A stretch of 64,000 nt of DNA from Clostridium sp. 12(A) (GTDB lineage Bacteria; Bacillota; Clostridia; Lachnospirales; Lachnospiraceae), in assembly GCA_000526575.1 (NCBI GenBank), contig JAGI01000002.1:186001-250000 (forward strand), given 5' to 3'. Position numbers and translations under genes: made by a program. Positions 45,036 to 53,571 of this stretch are shown here, piece by piece (within the stretch, counting starts at the first letter, position 1; every line of letters begins with the position of its first letter). Below the pieces are notes generated by a model. It had not been told where the DNA came from, did no database searches, and saw only the letters and a list, made by a program, of their open reading frames with translations.

Positions 45036-45348
45036 AAGTGTTATGCTCCCTTAATCAAATAATTGGAAAAATATACCAATCACTGGACAAAAAATATACT
45101 GCACGGGTTGCAGTAAAAATTTTGTATAAATATAAGAGAATAACCTCCTTTCTTTTTTTTATTCAGATAAAGTCTGTTCAACATCAATATATTCGACATG
45201 AATCGACAATAAAATAATAGGAAAAATGAAAAAAAGTTACTATAATTATGCATACATAAGAGTAATCTACAAATTGTAACGGTTTTTTATCACTAATTAT
45301 TCGTAAACAACAAGAATACCCGGATAATTTCCGGGCATTCTCTTAGGA
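45036..45348. other. 313-bp AT-rich intergenic region
   Basis: No gene is supported. It contains the leader of the chemotaxis-receptor gene (minus strand), two nearby CGATT/CGAAT repeats around 45190-45210, and the terminator of the spl-like gene at 45313-45341. Confidence 0.4.
45313..45341 (-). terminator. Terminator of the spl-like gene
   Basis: On the minus strand AGAATGCCCGG pairs with CCGGGTATTCT around 7 nt, followed by the T-rich TGTTGTTT. Confidence 0.8.
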
Positions 45349-46344
45349 TTAAACGACATATAAGATTGTCATTTCTTTTAATTTTTCTTCAATCTGCTGC
45401 CTCATAAAGATCTCGCCATCCGCTCTTAAATCGTTACGATAACAGTATTTTCCTCTGCCCCGGCCAGTCATCATTTCCTTGGAATAAAGCTGATCGGAAT
45501 CAGGGAAGGCTTCTGTATTAATCGCATTGTGAACGTAGCTGTAGGTCATAAAGATAATTTCTATGAGAGCCTGTTTTTTCACCTTATCCGACAGAAGCTG
45601 GGATAGAGTGTCTATTAATTCTCCGTACAAGGTTTTCCAGTCTTCGGTTAAGATAACAGGAGCTATTAACAATCCCACCTGGTAGCCGGCGTCGCACATG
45701 CGGTTTATGGCTGTGATTCTTGCAGTAAGGCTGGAGGTGCCAGGTTCAAAACGGCTGATAATGGATTGAGGATTCACACTCATCCGCATGATGACACGGC
45801 CTCTGTGGTTTAATCCCAAAAGAGGTTCCACCTGATTAAACTTTGTAGGAAAGGTGAGAAAGCCATATTGACTCATGCTGAAATTTTCAATTGTCCAGGA
45901 TAGATTACCGGTTATGGTGTTTTCAAGGACTAAATCACTATTGCTGCCGATTTCGTAGGTGAAATCTTTTTGATAGCGAATGCCGTGATCCATAATTTTC
46001 TTAAGCATCTGATCCCGGTTCACAAACAGGCGAAGATAAGCACATTTATTATAATTGCAGACCAGATAGCAGTAGTGACACATGGCAGTACAGCCGGAAG
46101 AGGTGTAAGGAACAAGAAAATCTGAGACTTTATGGTTGGGAACGTAGTTATGGGTCTTGCGGACACCAATGACTATAATCCGTTTTAGGGCTGGAAAATC
46201 TTTATTAGGTCTTGTCCTTAATTCGTCTATTTTATTATGACTCTCGATGGGAACCCAGGGAACATCACTGTATTTTTCTTTTAACGTCTGGCCCAGCTCA
46301 TAATTTAATGAGTCAGGCTCGTAATATATCTTATCCGGAAACAT
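45349..46344 (-). CDS. splB: Spore photoproduct lyase-like radical SAM protein
   Basis: A 331-residue radical SAM enzyme with Cys85, Cys89 and Cys92 (SGCTAMCHYCYL), the spore photoproduct lyase arrangement, plus further Cys downstream (VCNYNKCAYLRLFVN) near the position of the H-donating Cys of the Bacillus enzyme. SPL repairs thymine dimers in spore DNA at germination. C-terminal GRGRGKYCY is also SPL-like. It stands alone, with its own terminator. Confidence 0.9.
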   Translation of the reverse strand: MFPDKIYYEPDSLNYELGQTLKEKYSDVPWVPIESHNKIDELRTRPNKDFPALKRIIVIGVRKTHNYVPNHKVSDFLVPYTSSGCTAMCHYCYLVCNYNKCAYLRLFVNRDQMLKKIMDHGIRYQKDFTYEIGSNSDLVLENTITGNLSWTIENFSMSQYGFLTFPTKFNQVEPLLGLNHRGRVIMRMSVNPQSIISRFEPGTSSLTARITAINRMCDAGYQVGLLIAPVILTEDWKTLYGELIDTLSQLLSDKVKKQALIEIIFMTYSYVHNAINTEAFPDSDQLYSKEMMTGRGRGKYCYRNDLRADGEIFMRQQIEEKLKEMTILYVV

Positions 46345-46452
46345 GGCATACCTCCTATTTTTCTAAAATTAGTATGTGTGGAAAAATAGGAAGCTTCCAT
46401 AAAATTTTGCACAAAAATCACAGTAAAAAATAGACAACATTACAAATAGGTT

Positions 46453-46941
46453 TTATGAGGTCATGAAAATGGGAAGCGAAGGCGGAGCATAAGTGAAAAC
46501 AAAAAATAGAGCCATTAATAATAAAACAGCAGCAAATAACCATTTATTATATTTTTGAAGAAGACAGTTCTTTGAAAAATAAAGGCTGATTGCAAAAGCA
46601 ATAAAAACAGAGACGTAGAACAATAATATATCAAAAATAAGGCTGCTTTTTCCAAGAATTGCTGTATAAATATAAAAAACCACTGGTATCAGGAACGTGC
46701 CTGTTAACATGCCTGCATAATAGGCTGATGTCTGGCAGGTATTGGTTTCCTTATCTTTTTTCAGCAGGCCAAATATCACCATGGGAAAGAAGATTAGCTT
46801 CATATGTTCCCAAACCGATTCGTTGACAGGAGATATAAGTCCAACCACCGGATTTTCTCCTGACCATTCATAGGCAAAGTGAAACAGGGTCCCTATGACC
46901 CATACAAATATAATTCCGATTATTACAACGTATTTTTTGAT
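46453..46941 (-). CDS. DUF6512-like membrane protein with apparent ATC start codon
   Basis: A 162-residue protein with about five membrane helices. The reading frame is uninterrupted from 46941, where AGGAGG is followed 8 nt later by ATC AAA AAA TAC, reading (M)KKYVVIIGIIFVWVIGT, a normal first membrane helix. The first standard start in frame is GTG at 46848, which would remove that helix and the conserved-looking FHFAYEWSGENP. So either AUC is used for initiation, possibly coupled to the preceding subtilase stop 20 bp upstream, or a point change (ATG to ATC) has damaged the gene. Function is unknown. Confidence 0.62.
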   Translation of the reverse strand: MKKYVVIIGIIFVWVIGTLFHFAYEWSGENPVVGLISPVNESVWEHMKLIFFPMVIFGLLKKDKETNTCQTSAYYAGMLTGTFLIPVVFYIYTAILGKSSLIFDILLFYVSVFIAFAISLYFSKNCLLQKYNKWLFAAVLLLMALFFVFTYAPPSLPIFMTS

Positions 46942-46961
46942 ATGCCTTTCCTCCTTTTTTG

Positions 46962-48638
46962 TTAGATGTTTGTAAGACTCTGGAATAAGTTATTAATATC
47001 AATCTGACCATATCCCCATACATTATTGGGATAAATTTCTGTCGTGCTCCGCCTGGCACCGCGTATAATAAGACGGTTGATGTCATTGCCGGTCATGGAT
47101 GGGTAATTTCCTCTTGGTACCGCCCATTCCATTACCATTGCTATAATACCAGCTGCATGAGCACTGGCGGCTCCTGTTCCGGTAATGGTTCCATATAGAT
47201 TGCCGCCTGGAACAGCACAAGGGATCTCAAAGCCTGGTGCTGCGATATCAGGTTTTACCAGACCATTTCTTGCATAGCCTCTGCTGGATTCTCCCAGTAT
47301 ACTGTCTGTCAGCTGATTGTAGGCAGTAACAGTCAGCTGATTGGTACCATTTCCGGGAGAAGTAATGGTAGTATCCGGGTTAGGATTTAAGAAAAAGGTT
47401 TCATTGGAAATCAAATCCCCGCTGGGAAGCCAGCAGTGAAAGGAAAAAGGTTCGTTGCCCACACTCTGGGCACGAAAATACCATATGCCGGAAGCAGGAT
47501 TTCGAAAACGAATCAGTATCAGCTGGTCACCGGTTTCTTCCTCTAATACAATATTATTGACCCATATAAGACTCTGGGTAAAAATAAAATTGAATTCCCT
47601 GCAGTCATTGATGGTAGGAAAGACCCTTTGGGTGGATTCCCGATTGGGAGAAGAAATATCGATGGAAATTCGTTCTGGTGCATAAGGCCATATCTCCATC
47701 CAGAATTCGGGCTCATTTTCTCCGACTCTTAATTCAAAGTCATGATAATAGGGAGCAGTCGTAGTACTGTTAAAATAATGTCTCCTTTTATTTCCTTCAT
47801 TACCTGCAGACACAGACACACCAAATCCAGGCAGCTGCACAAGGTAGGTTAAGTAACTGCTAAAGACTCCACGGCCGTCATGTCCTCCCTGATTGCTTCC
47901 TAAGGCAACGCAGATTACGATGGGACGGCCAATTTTTTGTGCTATAGATTGAAGATACCTGACTCCCAGAAGGAGATCTGATTCCTGAAAGCAGTAAGCC
48001 TCCGGTTTGACAAAAAATAATTCCTTCAAATTATTTTTTGCCTCCTTTAATTTTACAACCACAATATCAGCTTCCGTTACAATACCGGAAAATGACTCAT
48101 CCTCGTTCGGCTTTCCTGCAATGATGCTTGTAATTGCAGTGCCATGGCCATTGGTATCTACCGTAGGAACAATGGAAAGAGGGTCTTCCGAACGCAATGC
48201 CTCGTTAATGGTATCCCGGGTGTATTCGCTTCCGAAGGTAAATCCTTCCGGCATCGTTCCGGTCTGTACGGTCTGATCCCATATGGATTGGATGCGGGTA
48301 GTGCCGTCATTATTTCGAAATGCCTCATGCAGGTAGTCAATGCCAGTGTCTATAACACCAATTATAATACCCCGTCCGTACAAACTTAAAAAAGGATTAC
48401 GTTGTACCGTTCCGATCCCTGATTTTTCAATGCTGATAATGGATTCAAGGGTAAAGAGCGCAGGAAACGTATTGTATGGCTGGCTGCCCAGAATGCAGGG
48501 ATCCATCTCACTTCTCAAAATATGAACCAAAGAACTGCGATCAGTGAGAAATGTAATATTATCGCCTGTATCAAAGGCCGGGACAGATATGTTGCTAATG
48601 ATAAGATCGAAGTAATCATTGTCTAAAATTTTGCTCAA
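46962..48638 (-). CDS. Subtilase (S8) family protein lacking the catalytic serine, paralog 1
   Basis: A 558-residue subtilisin-fold protein with no signal peptide. Asp97 (GVIDTGID), His165 (TNGHGTAIT) and the oxyanion Asn (SAGNEG) are present, but the catalytic Ser motif GTSxAxxH reads GTGAASAH, giving Gly489 in place of Ser. A jelly-roll-like insertion occupies about residues 300-440. It resembles the clostridial Csp-type germination proteases, where catalytically dead members exist. It is closely similar over its full length to the upstream paralog and is followed after 20 bp by the DUF6512-like gene. Confidence 0.85.
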   Translation of the reverse strand: MSKILDNDYFDLIISNISVPAFDTGDNITFLTDRSSLVHILRSEMDPCILGSQPYNTFPALFTLESIISIEKSGIGTVQRNPFLSLYGRGIIIGVIDTGIDYLHEAFRNNDGTTRIQSIWDQTVQTGTMPEGFTFGSEYTRDTINEALRSEDPLSIVPTVDTNGHGTAITSIIAGKPNEDESFSGIVTEADIVVVKLKEAKNNLKELFFVKPEAYCFQESDLLLGVRYLQSIAQKIGRPIVICVALGSNQGGHDGRGVFSSYLTYLVQLPGFGVSVSAGNEGNKRRHYFNSTTTAPYYHDFELRVGENEPEFWMEIWPYAPERISIDISSPNRESTQRVFPTINDCREFNFIFTQSLIWVNNIVLEEETGDQLILIRFRNPASGIWYFRAQSVGNEPFSFHCWLPSGDLISNETFFLNPNPDTTITSPGNGTNQLTVTAYNQLTDSILGESSRGYARNGLVKPDIAAPGFEIPCAVPGGNLYGTITGTGAASAHAAGIIAMVMEWAVPRGNYPSMTGNDINRLIIRGARRSTTEIYPNNVWGYGQIDINNLFQSLTNI

Positions 48639-48729
48639 AATCCAGCCTCCTGACTATCCTGATGATGCGTATACTATATATTATGCGAGGCAATGCCCTT
48701 TATGAGCGGTCATCCTATGTGTAAATCTA

Positions 48730-50403
48730 TCAGATATTTGTAAGACGCTCAAATAGACTGTTAACATCAAGCTTTCCATATCCCCATATGTTGTTAGGAT
48801 AAATGAGAGATTCGTCACGTCTGGCACCTCTTATGATTAAGCGGTTTGCATCGTATCCACTCATTAGTGTATAATTTCCTCTTGTAATCCCCCATTCCAT
48901 GAGCATAGCCATCGCACCTGCGGCATGAGCGGAGGCAGCGCCGGTTCCGGTGAGAGTCCCGTATTGGTTTCCAGGCAGTGCACAGGGAATCTGATAGCCT
49001 GGAGAAGCGATATCCGGTGCGACAAGACCGTTTCTGGTATACCCTCTGCTAGATTCTAGCAGTATACTTTCATCAAACTGGTTATAAGCGGTAACCGTCA
49101 TCTGGCTGATACCATTTCCGGGAGAGGTAATGGTAGTATCAGGATTGGGATTCAGGAAAAAGGTATCATTGGAGATTAAATTTCCTGACGGCAGCCATAC
49201 ATGAAAGGACAGAGGGGAATTATCCAGGCTTTGAATGCGGATTCTCCAGACCCCGGGCAGAGCATCCTGGAAGCGTACCAGTATCAGCTGATCGCCGGTT
49301 TCTTCCTCAAATAGAAAATTATTGACCCATAGTTTACTGGGAGTAAATATAAAATCGAACATTCTGCAGTCACTGATGGCTGGGTAGACCTGTTGAGTAG
49401 ATTCTCTGTTGGGAGAGGAAATATCAACCGATAACCGGCCCAATGCATAAGGCCAGATCTCCATGGAAAACAGCTTGTCATTCTCTCCAATTCTTAATTC
49501 AAAATCGTTATAAAAGGGGGCATTCGTGGTGCTGTTAAAATAATGCCTGCGGCTGCTCCCTTCATTGCCGGCGGATACGGATAGGCCGATTCCGGGTATT
49601 CTGGCAAGATAATTTACATAATTGCTTAAAGCACTGCTGCCATCGTGTGAGCCCATGCTGCTGCCAAGGGCAATGCAGATGACAATGGGTCTGCTGGCGG
49701 CGGAAGCGTAGCTTTCCAAGTACCTTAATGCCAGCATAATATCAGATTCCTGATAACAAAGCTTATCTTCTGGAACGAACATTATTTGTTTGGTCACTGG
49801 CTTTGCTTCTTTTAGCTTTACCACTACCATTTCCGATTCCGGTACAACTCCTGAAAATGCGTTCTCCTCATTGGGCCTTCCTGCAATGATACTTGCAATG
49901 GAAGTTCCATGTCCGTTGGTATCATTCGTCGGGACAATGGTTAAGGGATTTTCTGATCTTAAGGCCAGGTTAATGATATCCCGGTTGTACTCTGTTCCAA
50001 AGGTAAAGCCTTGGGGAGGACTGCCATCTTGCACTGTCTGATCCCAAATAGATAGTATCCTGGTAGTATTATCATTATATAAAAAGGCAGGATGGGGATA
50101 ATCGATTCCCGTATCAACGATACCGATGATAACGCCTCTTCCAAAAAGATTAAGAAAAGGGTTACGTTGAACCGTTCCAATTCCCGATTTTTCAATGCTG
50201 ATGGTAGAGGTAGGAGTGTATAAGGTAGGAAAGTTATGGTAAGGAAAGGAGCCAAGGATGCAGGGATTAAATTCTGCAACAGGAATATTAAGCAGAGAGT
50301 GTCTAAAATTAATCGTGGTAATGTTATCGCCCGAATCATACGTGGGAATCGAGACGTTATTGATAATAAGATCATAATAGTTATTATCTATAATTTTTTC
50401 CAA
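48730..50403 (-). CDS. Subtilase (S8) family protein lacking the catalytic serine, paralog 2
   Basis: A 557-residue paralog of the next gene with the same architecture and no signal peptide. Asp97 (GIVDTGID), His165 (TNGHGTSIA) and the oxyanion Asn (SAGNEGSS) are kept, while the serine position reads GTGAASAH (Gly488). Both copies therefore share the Ser-to-Gly change, which argues against a sequencing error and for a change before duplication. Likely roles are non-proteolytic, such as spore-coat or germination signalling. It lies 91 bp upstream of paralog 1. Confidence 0.85.
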   Translation of the reverse strand: MEKIIDNNYYDLIINNVSIPTYDSGDNITTINFRHSLLNIPVAEFNPCILGSFPYHNFPTLYTPTSTISIEKSGIGTVQRNPFLNLFGRGVIIGIVDTGIDYPHPAFLYNDNTTRILSIWDQTVQDGSPPQGFTFGTEYNRDIINLALRSENPLTIVPTNDTNGHGTSIASIIAGRPNEENAFSGVVPESEMVVVKLKEAKPVTKQIMFVPEDKLCYQESDIMLALRYLESYASAASRPIVICIALGSSMGSHDGSSALSNYVNYLARIPGIGLSVSAGNEGSSRRHYFNSTTNAPFYNDFELRIGENDKLFSMEIWPYALGRLSVDISSPNRESTQQVYPAISDCRMFDFIFTPSKLWVNNFLFEEETGDQLILVRFQDALPGVWRIRIQSLDNSPLSFHVWLPSGNLISNDTFFLNPNPDTTITSPGNGISQMTVTAYNQFDESILLESSRGYTRNGLVAPDIASPGYQIPCALPGNQYGTLTGTGAASAHAAGAMAMLMEWGITRGNYTLMSGYDANRLIIRGARRDESLIYPNNIWGYGKLDVNSLFERLTNI

Positions 50404-50498
50404 ATTAGCCCCCCAGCCTGATTCGATAGAAGCATTTGTTCTATATTATGCAGACAGGAATTTAATATGAGCGACCGCCATGGTTTATCCATGTAATT

Positions 50499-51197
50499 TT
50501 ATGGAGTTTTTATCCAGCCCTTCTTAGCCCAGTATTCATTATCAGCAGATAAAACAGTCTCTTTTCTGGCCGCCTGCTGATGCATCATCTTACAGATGGC
50601 AAAGAGTCCTCTGACCTTTAATCCCTGCCTTGGAGGAGCCTGGTTCTTAAACTTCTCAGCAAATTTCACTACTTTTCTTAGGATCTCCTTTTGCCGTTTC
50701 TCAGATAACTGGTTAAAGATAATACCTTCCATCAGTCCGATGCCCAAGGTCCGAATCTGAGAAACACCAAGCCACGTAAGACTGGTTTGAATGTCCCTTT
50801 GCGCCCCTTTTTGAATGGCACCTACCGCATTGGTAAGAATAGCAGCTCTTTTATGGAACATTCTCTCATCTGGTCTGTGCACCATCCAATGGACACATAA
50901 ATGATCTAACAGAGCTTTCATCTGGGCTGTTGTTCTTAGAGCATAAACCGGGGAAGCGAAGACGAGCAGTTCCGAATCCAGCATGGAATTCCAGATGGGA
51001 ACCACGTAATCTGCATGAGGACAGAGCGCTTCATACTTAAAAAAGCAGACTTTACAGCCGGAGCAGAAGTGAGGAAGATCCCTGGGCAGATAAAATTCGG
51101 TGATATCATGGCCTGGGCCCAATGCACCTAAGAAAGTTTCTTTGATCCGGTATGTGCAGCCTTTTTGCTCCGTACCGGTAACTACTGTAATTTTCAT
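50499..51197 (-). CDS. Flavodoxin-fold NAD(P)H-dependent oxidoreductase
   Basis: A 232-residue protein of the NADPH-dependent FMN reductase/iron-sulfur flavoprotein group. It has an N-terminal VVTGTEQKGCTYRIKETFL (FMN phosphate loop), CSGCKVCFFKYEALCPHAD (a four-Cys segment reminiscent of the cluster-binding CxxC of iron-sulfur flavoproteins) and LVFASPVYALRTTAQMKALL. It probably moves electrons between ferredoxin or NAD(P)H and small oxidants. The gene is single. Confidence 0.85.
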   Translation of the reverse strand: MKITVVTGTEQKGCTYRIKETFLGALGPGHDITEFYLPRDLPHFCSGCKVCFFKYEALCPHADYVVPIWNSMLDSELLVFASPVYALRTTAQMKALLDHLCVHWMVHRPDERMFHKRAAILTNAVGAIQKGAQRDIQTSLTWLGVSQIRTLGIGLMEGIIFNQLSEKRQKEILRKVVKFAEKFKNQAPPRQGLKVRGLFAICKMMHQQAARKETVLSADNEYWAKKGWIKTP

Positions 51198-51263
51198 GGA
51201 ATTCCTCCTTGCTTTGTGACTTAGTAGAAGTATACCACATTGTGTTTTAAATTTGCAAAGATG

Positions 51264-51309
51264 TAAAAAAAGCAGCCACTGTCTGCATAATCTATGCTCA
51301 GTGACTGCT
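51264..51309 (-). terminator. Terminator of the membrane/OB-fold protein gene
   Basis: On the minus strand AGCAG-CACTG pairs with CAGTG-CTGCT, with an inner GCATA/ATGC stem, and is followed by seven T. Confidence 0.88.
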
Positions 51310-51321
51310 GTTGTTATAAAG

Positions 51322-52068
51322 TTATTGAATTTTACAATCGATTAATATAGGATCAACAAAGTAGCCGTCGCTGACACCTACAACAGTAACGGTATCGTCT
51401 TTTTGTAAGTTTTTTACTTTTGCGATTTCTGCAGGGTCAGTAAATTCACATCTTACAAAATAAGCACTAAACTTGTCAGTACGGCTAAAATTGATAACGG
51501 CTATGTCTGAGCGGTCATTCTCCAAGTTATAGACGGTGGCTGTTATGCGCAAAGTTTTCCCCTTGTAAAGCAAGTCCGCTTTATCACTATCTGTGGAATA
51601 ATCATTAATCATATCATTGGCTGAAACATCGTAAATATCACCAGCAGAAGTCGTAGGTTCAGACATTGCAGCTGCGGTTGTTGTCTCTTCTAAGGCTGCA
51701 CGCGTAGTTTCTTCCGTCTTATACTCAAAAGATTCTGCAGTTGTTTCCTTCTCTGATTCAAGCGGTATCTCTTCAGTTGTTTCCATATTATACTTTGAAT
51801 AGGCGGAGCTGGATGCCTTGCTTGTTGGTGCTTGTACCGCTAGAAGGACAGCCGCAACAATCCATACAATTGAATATAATGAGAAGAATGCTGTAAGTGC
51901 AATGCGTACGCCTACATGGAACTTTTTATATTTCCACATTAAAAACAGACCTACTGGGAGGCATAAACAAAATGTTGTTAGCAGAATAAACCATGTTGTC
52001 TGATAAAATGGCGTTTTTTCTGGTGCCTCTGGGGGCGTAATTTGGTTGTTTGTGTTTTGGGTATCCAT
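51322..52068 (-). CDS. Membrane-anchored OB-fold (tRNA_anti-like) protein
   Basis: A 248-residue protein with two membrane helices (about 24-46 and 53-78), a low-complexity Thr/Glu/Ala linker (about 88-140) and a C-terminal globular domain (about 150-248) with DLLYKGKTLRITATVYNL and LQKDDTVTVVGVSDG, the pattern of an OB-fold tRNA_anti-like domain. The linker suggests that the domain sits at the cell surface. Function is unknown. Confidence 0.7.
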   Translation of the reverse strand: MDTQNTNNQITPPEAPEKTPFYQTTWFILLTTFCLCLPVGLFLMWKYKKFHVGVRIALTAFFSLYSIVWIVAAVLLAVQAPTSKASSSAYSKYNMETTEEIPLESEKETTAESFEYKTEETTRAALEETTTAAAMSEPTTSAGDIYDVSANDMINDYSTDSDKADLLYKGKTLRITATVYNLENDRSDIAVINFSRTDKFSAYFVRCEFTDPAEIAKVKNLQKDDTVTVVGVSDGYFVDPILIDCKIQ

Positions 52069-52404
52069 ACTCGTTTCCTCTTTTCTTGTATTTATTAAAA
52101 AAGCCTTTGGCTAAATTAATTAAAGTGAAACAAACTATATCTGTTACAAATCTGGTTACATTACCTGATTTTTCCAACTACGCCCCTTATAATACCATGA
52201 AAAATCAGTAAGTACAAGAAATAGAGGGTAATTCGTATAAATTCATAAAAATTTACTACATTCTAGATTTTAAATACAATAATTTCCTCAAGGATTTGCT
52301 ACGCAGAACAAAAACACCGGAATTCCTTTTTCATTGGAGTTCCGGTGTTTTGGCTGTTTATTATATGGAAGTAACGGGGCTAAGTTTGAAGTTTTTTGTG
52401 CTTT
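52069..52404. other. 336-bp intergenic region
   Basis: No gene is supported. It holds the leader of the membrane/OB-fold gene and, at 52311-52351, the terminator of the dehydrogenase gene. Confidence 0.4.
52311..52351 (-). terminator. Terminator of the 2-hydroxyacid dehydrogenase gene
   Basis: AAAACACCGGAATTCC pairs with GGAGTTCCGGTGTTTT (one G-T mismatch). On the minus strand the stem is followed by TTTTTG. Confidence 0.88.
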
Positions 52405-53352
52405 CTATAAAACTATATTCGTCTGATTTCCGTCCATCCATTTAGCAATATTATCAAAAACAATCTTTGCCCTTGCTTCCATGGATTCCGCCGATGCAAA
52501 TGCTACATGGGGAGTCACAATGGTGTTTTTGCTGTGAAGCAGTGGATGACTGGTATCCAGAGGAGGCTCTGATTCAAACACATCAATCCCTGCTCCAGCA
52601 AGATAACCGGAATTTAAGGCATCAGCCAGGGCCTGAGAATCTACTACAGGTCCACGTGCTGCATTGATTAAATAAGCGCCCTGTTTCATTTTCTCAATGG
52701 TTCCTCTGTTGATTAGATGGCGGGACTCTTCGTTTAGAGGGCAATGGAGGCTGACGATGTCAGAGTGGGAGAGCAGCTCATCGAATGAAACGAATTTTAT
52801 AAAGGATGGCTCTTTTCCTGTCACATGGCGTTTAAAGCCTAATATCTTGCAGCCAAATACATTTAGAAGCTCAGCCGTTCTTGTACCAATTGCGCCCATG
52901 CCAATGATGCCAACGGTTTTCCCCATGATTTCACTTCCGACCAATCCTTCTTTTGTTTTTCCTTCCCGGCAGCGGGCTTCCACCTGAGGAACATTTCTAA
53001 GAAGAGAAAGCATCATACATACTGACAGCTCTGCAACAGCTTCTGTGGAGTATCCAGCCGCATTGCTCACCTTGATTCCCTTTTTTTCAGCCGTTTCTAA
53101 ATCTACGTGATCTACACCCGTAAAGGCTACATCTATGAATTTAAGCTGTTTGCAGGAAGAAATCACCTCTTTGGAGAGAGGCATATTAGCAATCATAATC
53201 ACATCAGCATCTTTGGCACGTTCTATCTGAACCTGTGGATTTGTATCTTTTTCATAGGCAGTAAAACTGTGTCCGGCCTCCATCAGCGGTCTTGCACATT
53301 CCATTAACAGGTTGTTTGGAATCCCAAGTGATTCCAGCAGTACGATATTCAT
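52405..53352 (-). CDS. D-isomer-specific 2-hydroxyacid dehydrogenase
   Basis: A 315-residue NAD-dependent dehydrogenase. It has the Rossmann motif GMGAIGTRTAELL (about residue 146), catalytic Arg in INAARGPVVD, the Glu region GIDVFESEPP and catalytic His in VTPHVAF. The family includes glycerate, phosphoglycerate, D-lactate and hydroxypyruvate enzymes; the substrate is not clear. The ATG at 53352 follows GGAG; an in-frame ATG at 53370 lacks one. Confidence 0.9.
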   Translation of the reverse strand: MNIVLLESLGIPNNLLMECARPLMEAGHSFTAYEKDTNPQVQIERAKDADVIMIANMPLSKEVISSCKQLKFIDVAFTGVDHVDLETAEKKGIKVSNAAGYSTEAVAELSVCMMLSLLRNVPQVEARCREGKTKEGLVGSEIMGKTVGIIGMGAIGTRTAELLNVFGCKILGFKRHVTGKEPSFIKFVSFDELLSHSDIVSLHCPLNEESRHLINRGTIEKMKQGAYLINAARGPVVDSQALADALNSGYLAGAGIDVFESEPPLDTSHPLLHSKNTIVTPHVAFASAESMEARAKIVFDNIAKWMDGNQTNIVL

Positions 53353-53517
53353 AAGCGTTACTCCGATCATATGATAAATTTCGGGACCTAGGATAATCAG
53401 GCCCTGCTTGTTAAATTATACCACTGTGAAATGAATTAAAAAAGAGGAGATAGACAAATCCTGGTAATTTGGTACCCATGAATATAAATTGCCAGGCATG
53501 TATACATTTACATATGG

Positions 53518-53558
53518 AACAATATATGTTATAAATATTGTTATAAAAATAACAATAT
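53518..53558. promoter_or_regulatory. Promoter and inverted-repeat operator of the OFA transporter gene
   Basis: ATATTGTTAT (53535-53544) and ATAACAATAT (53549-53558) form a perfect inverted repeat with a 4-bp spacer, and a third half-site AACAATAT lies at 53518-53525. A TTTACA/TATAAA promoter overlaps these. The repeat abuts the GGGAGGG ribosome-binding site. Confidence 0.6.
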
Positions 53559-53571
53559 GGGAGGGTATTAA

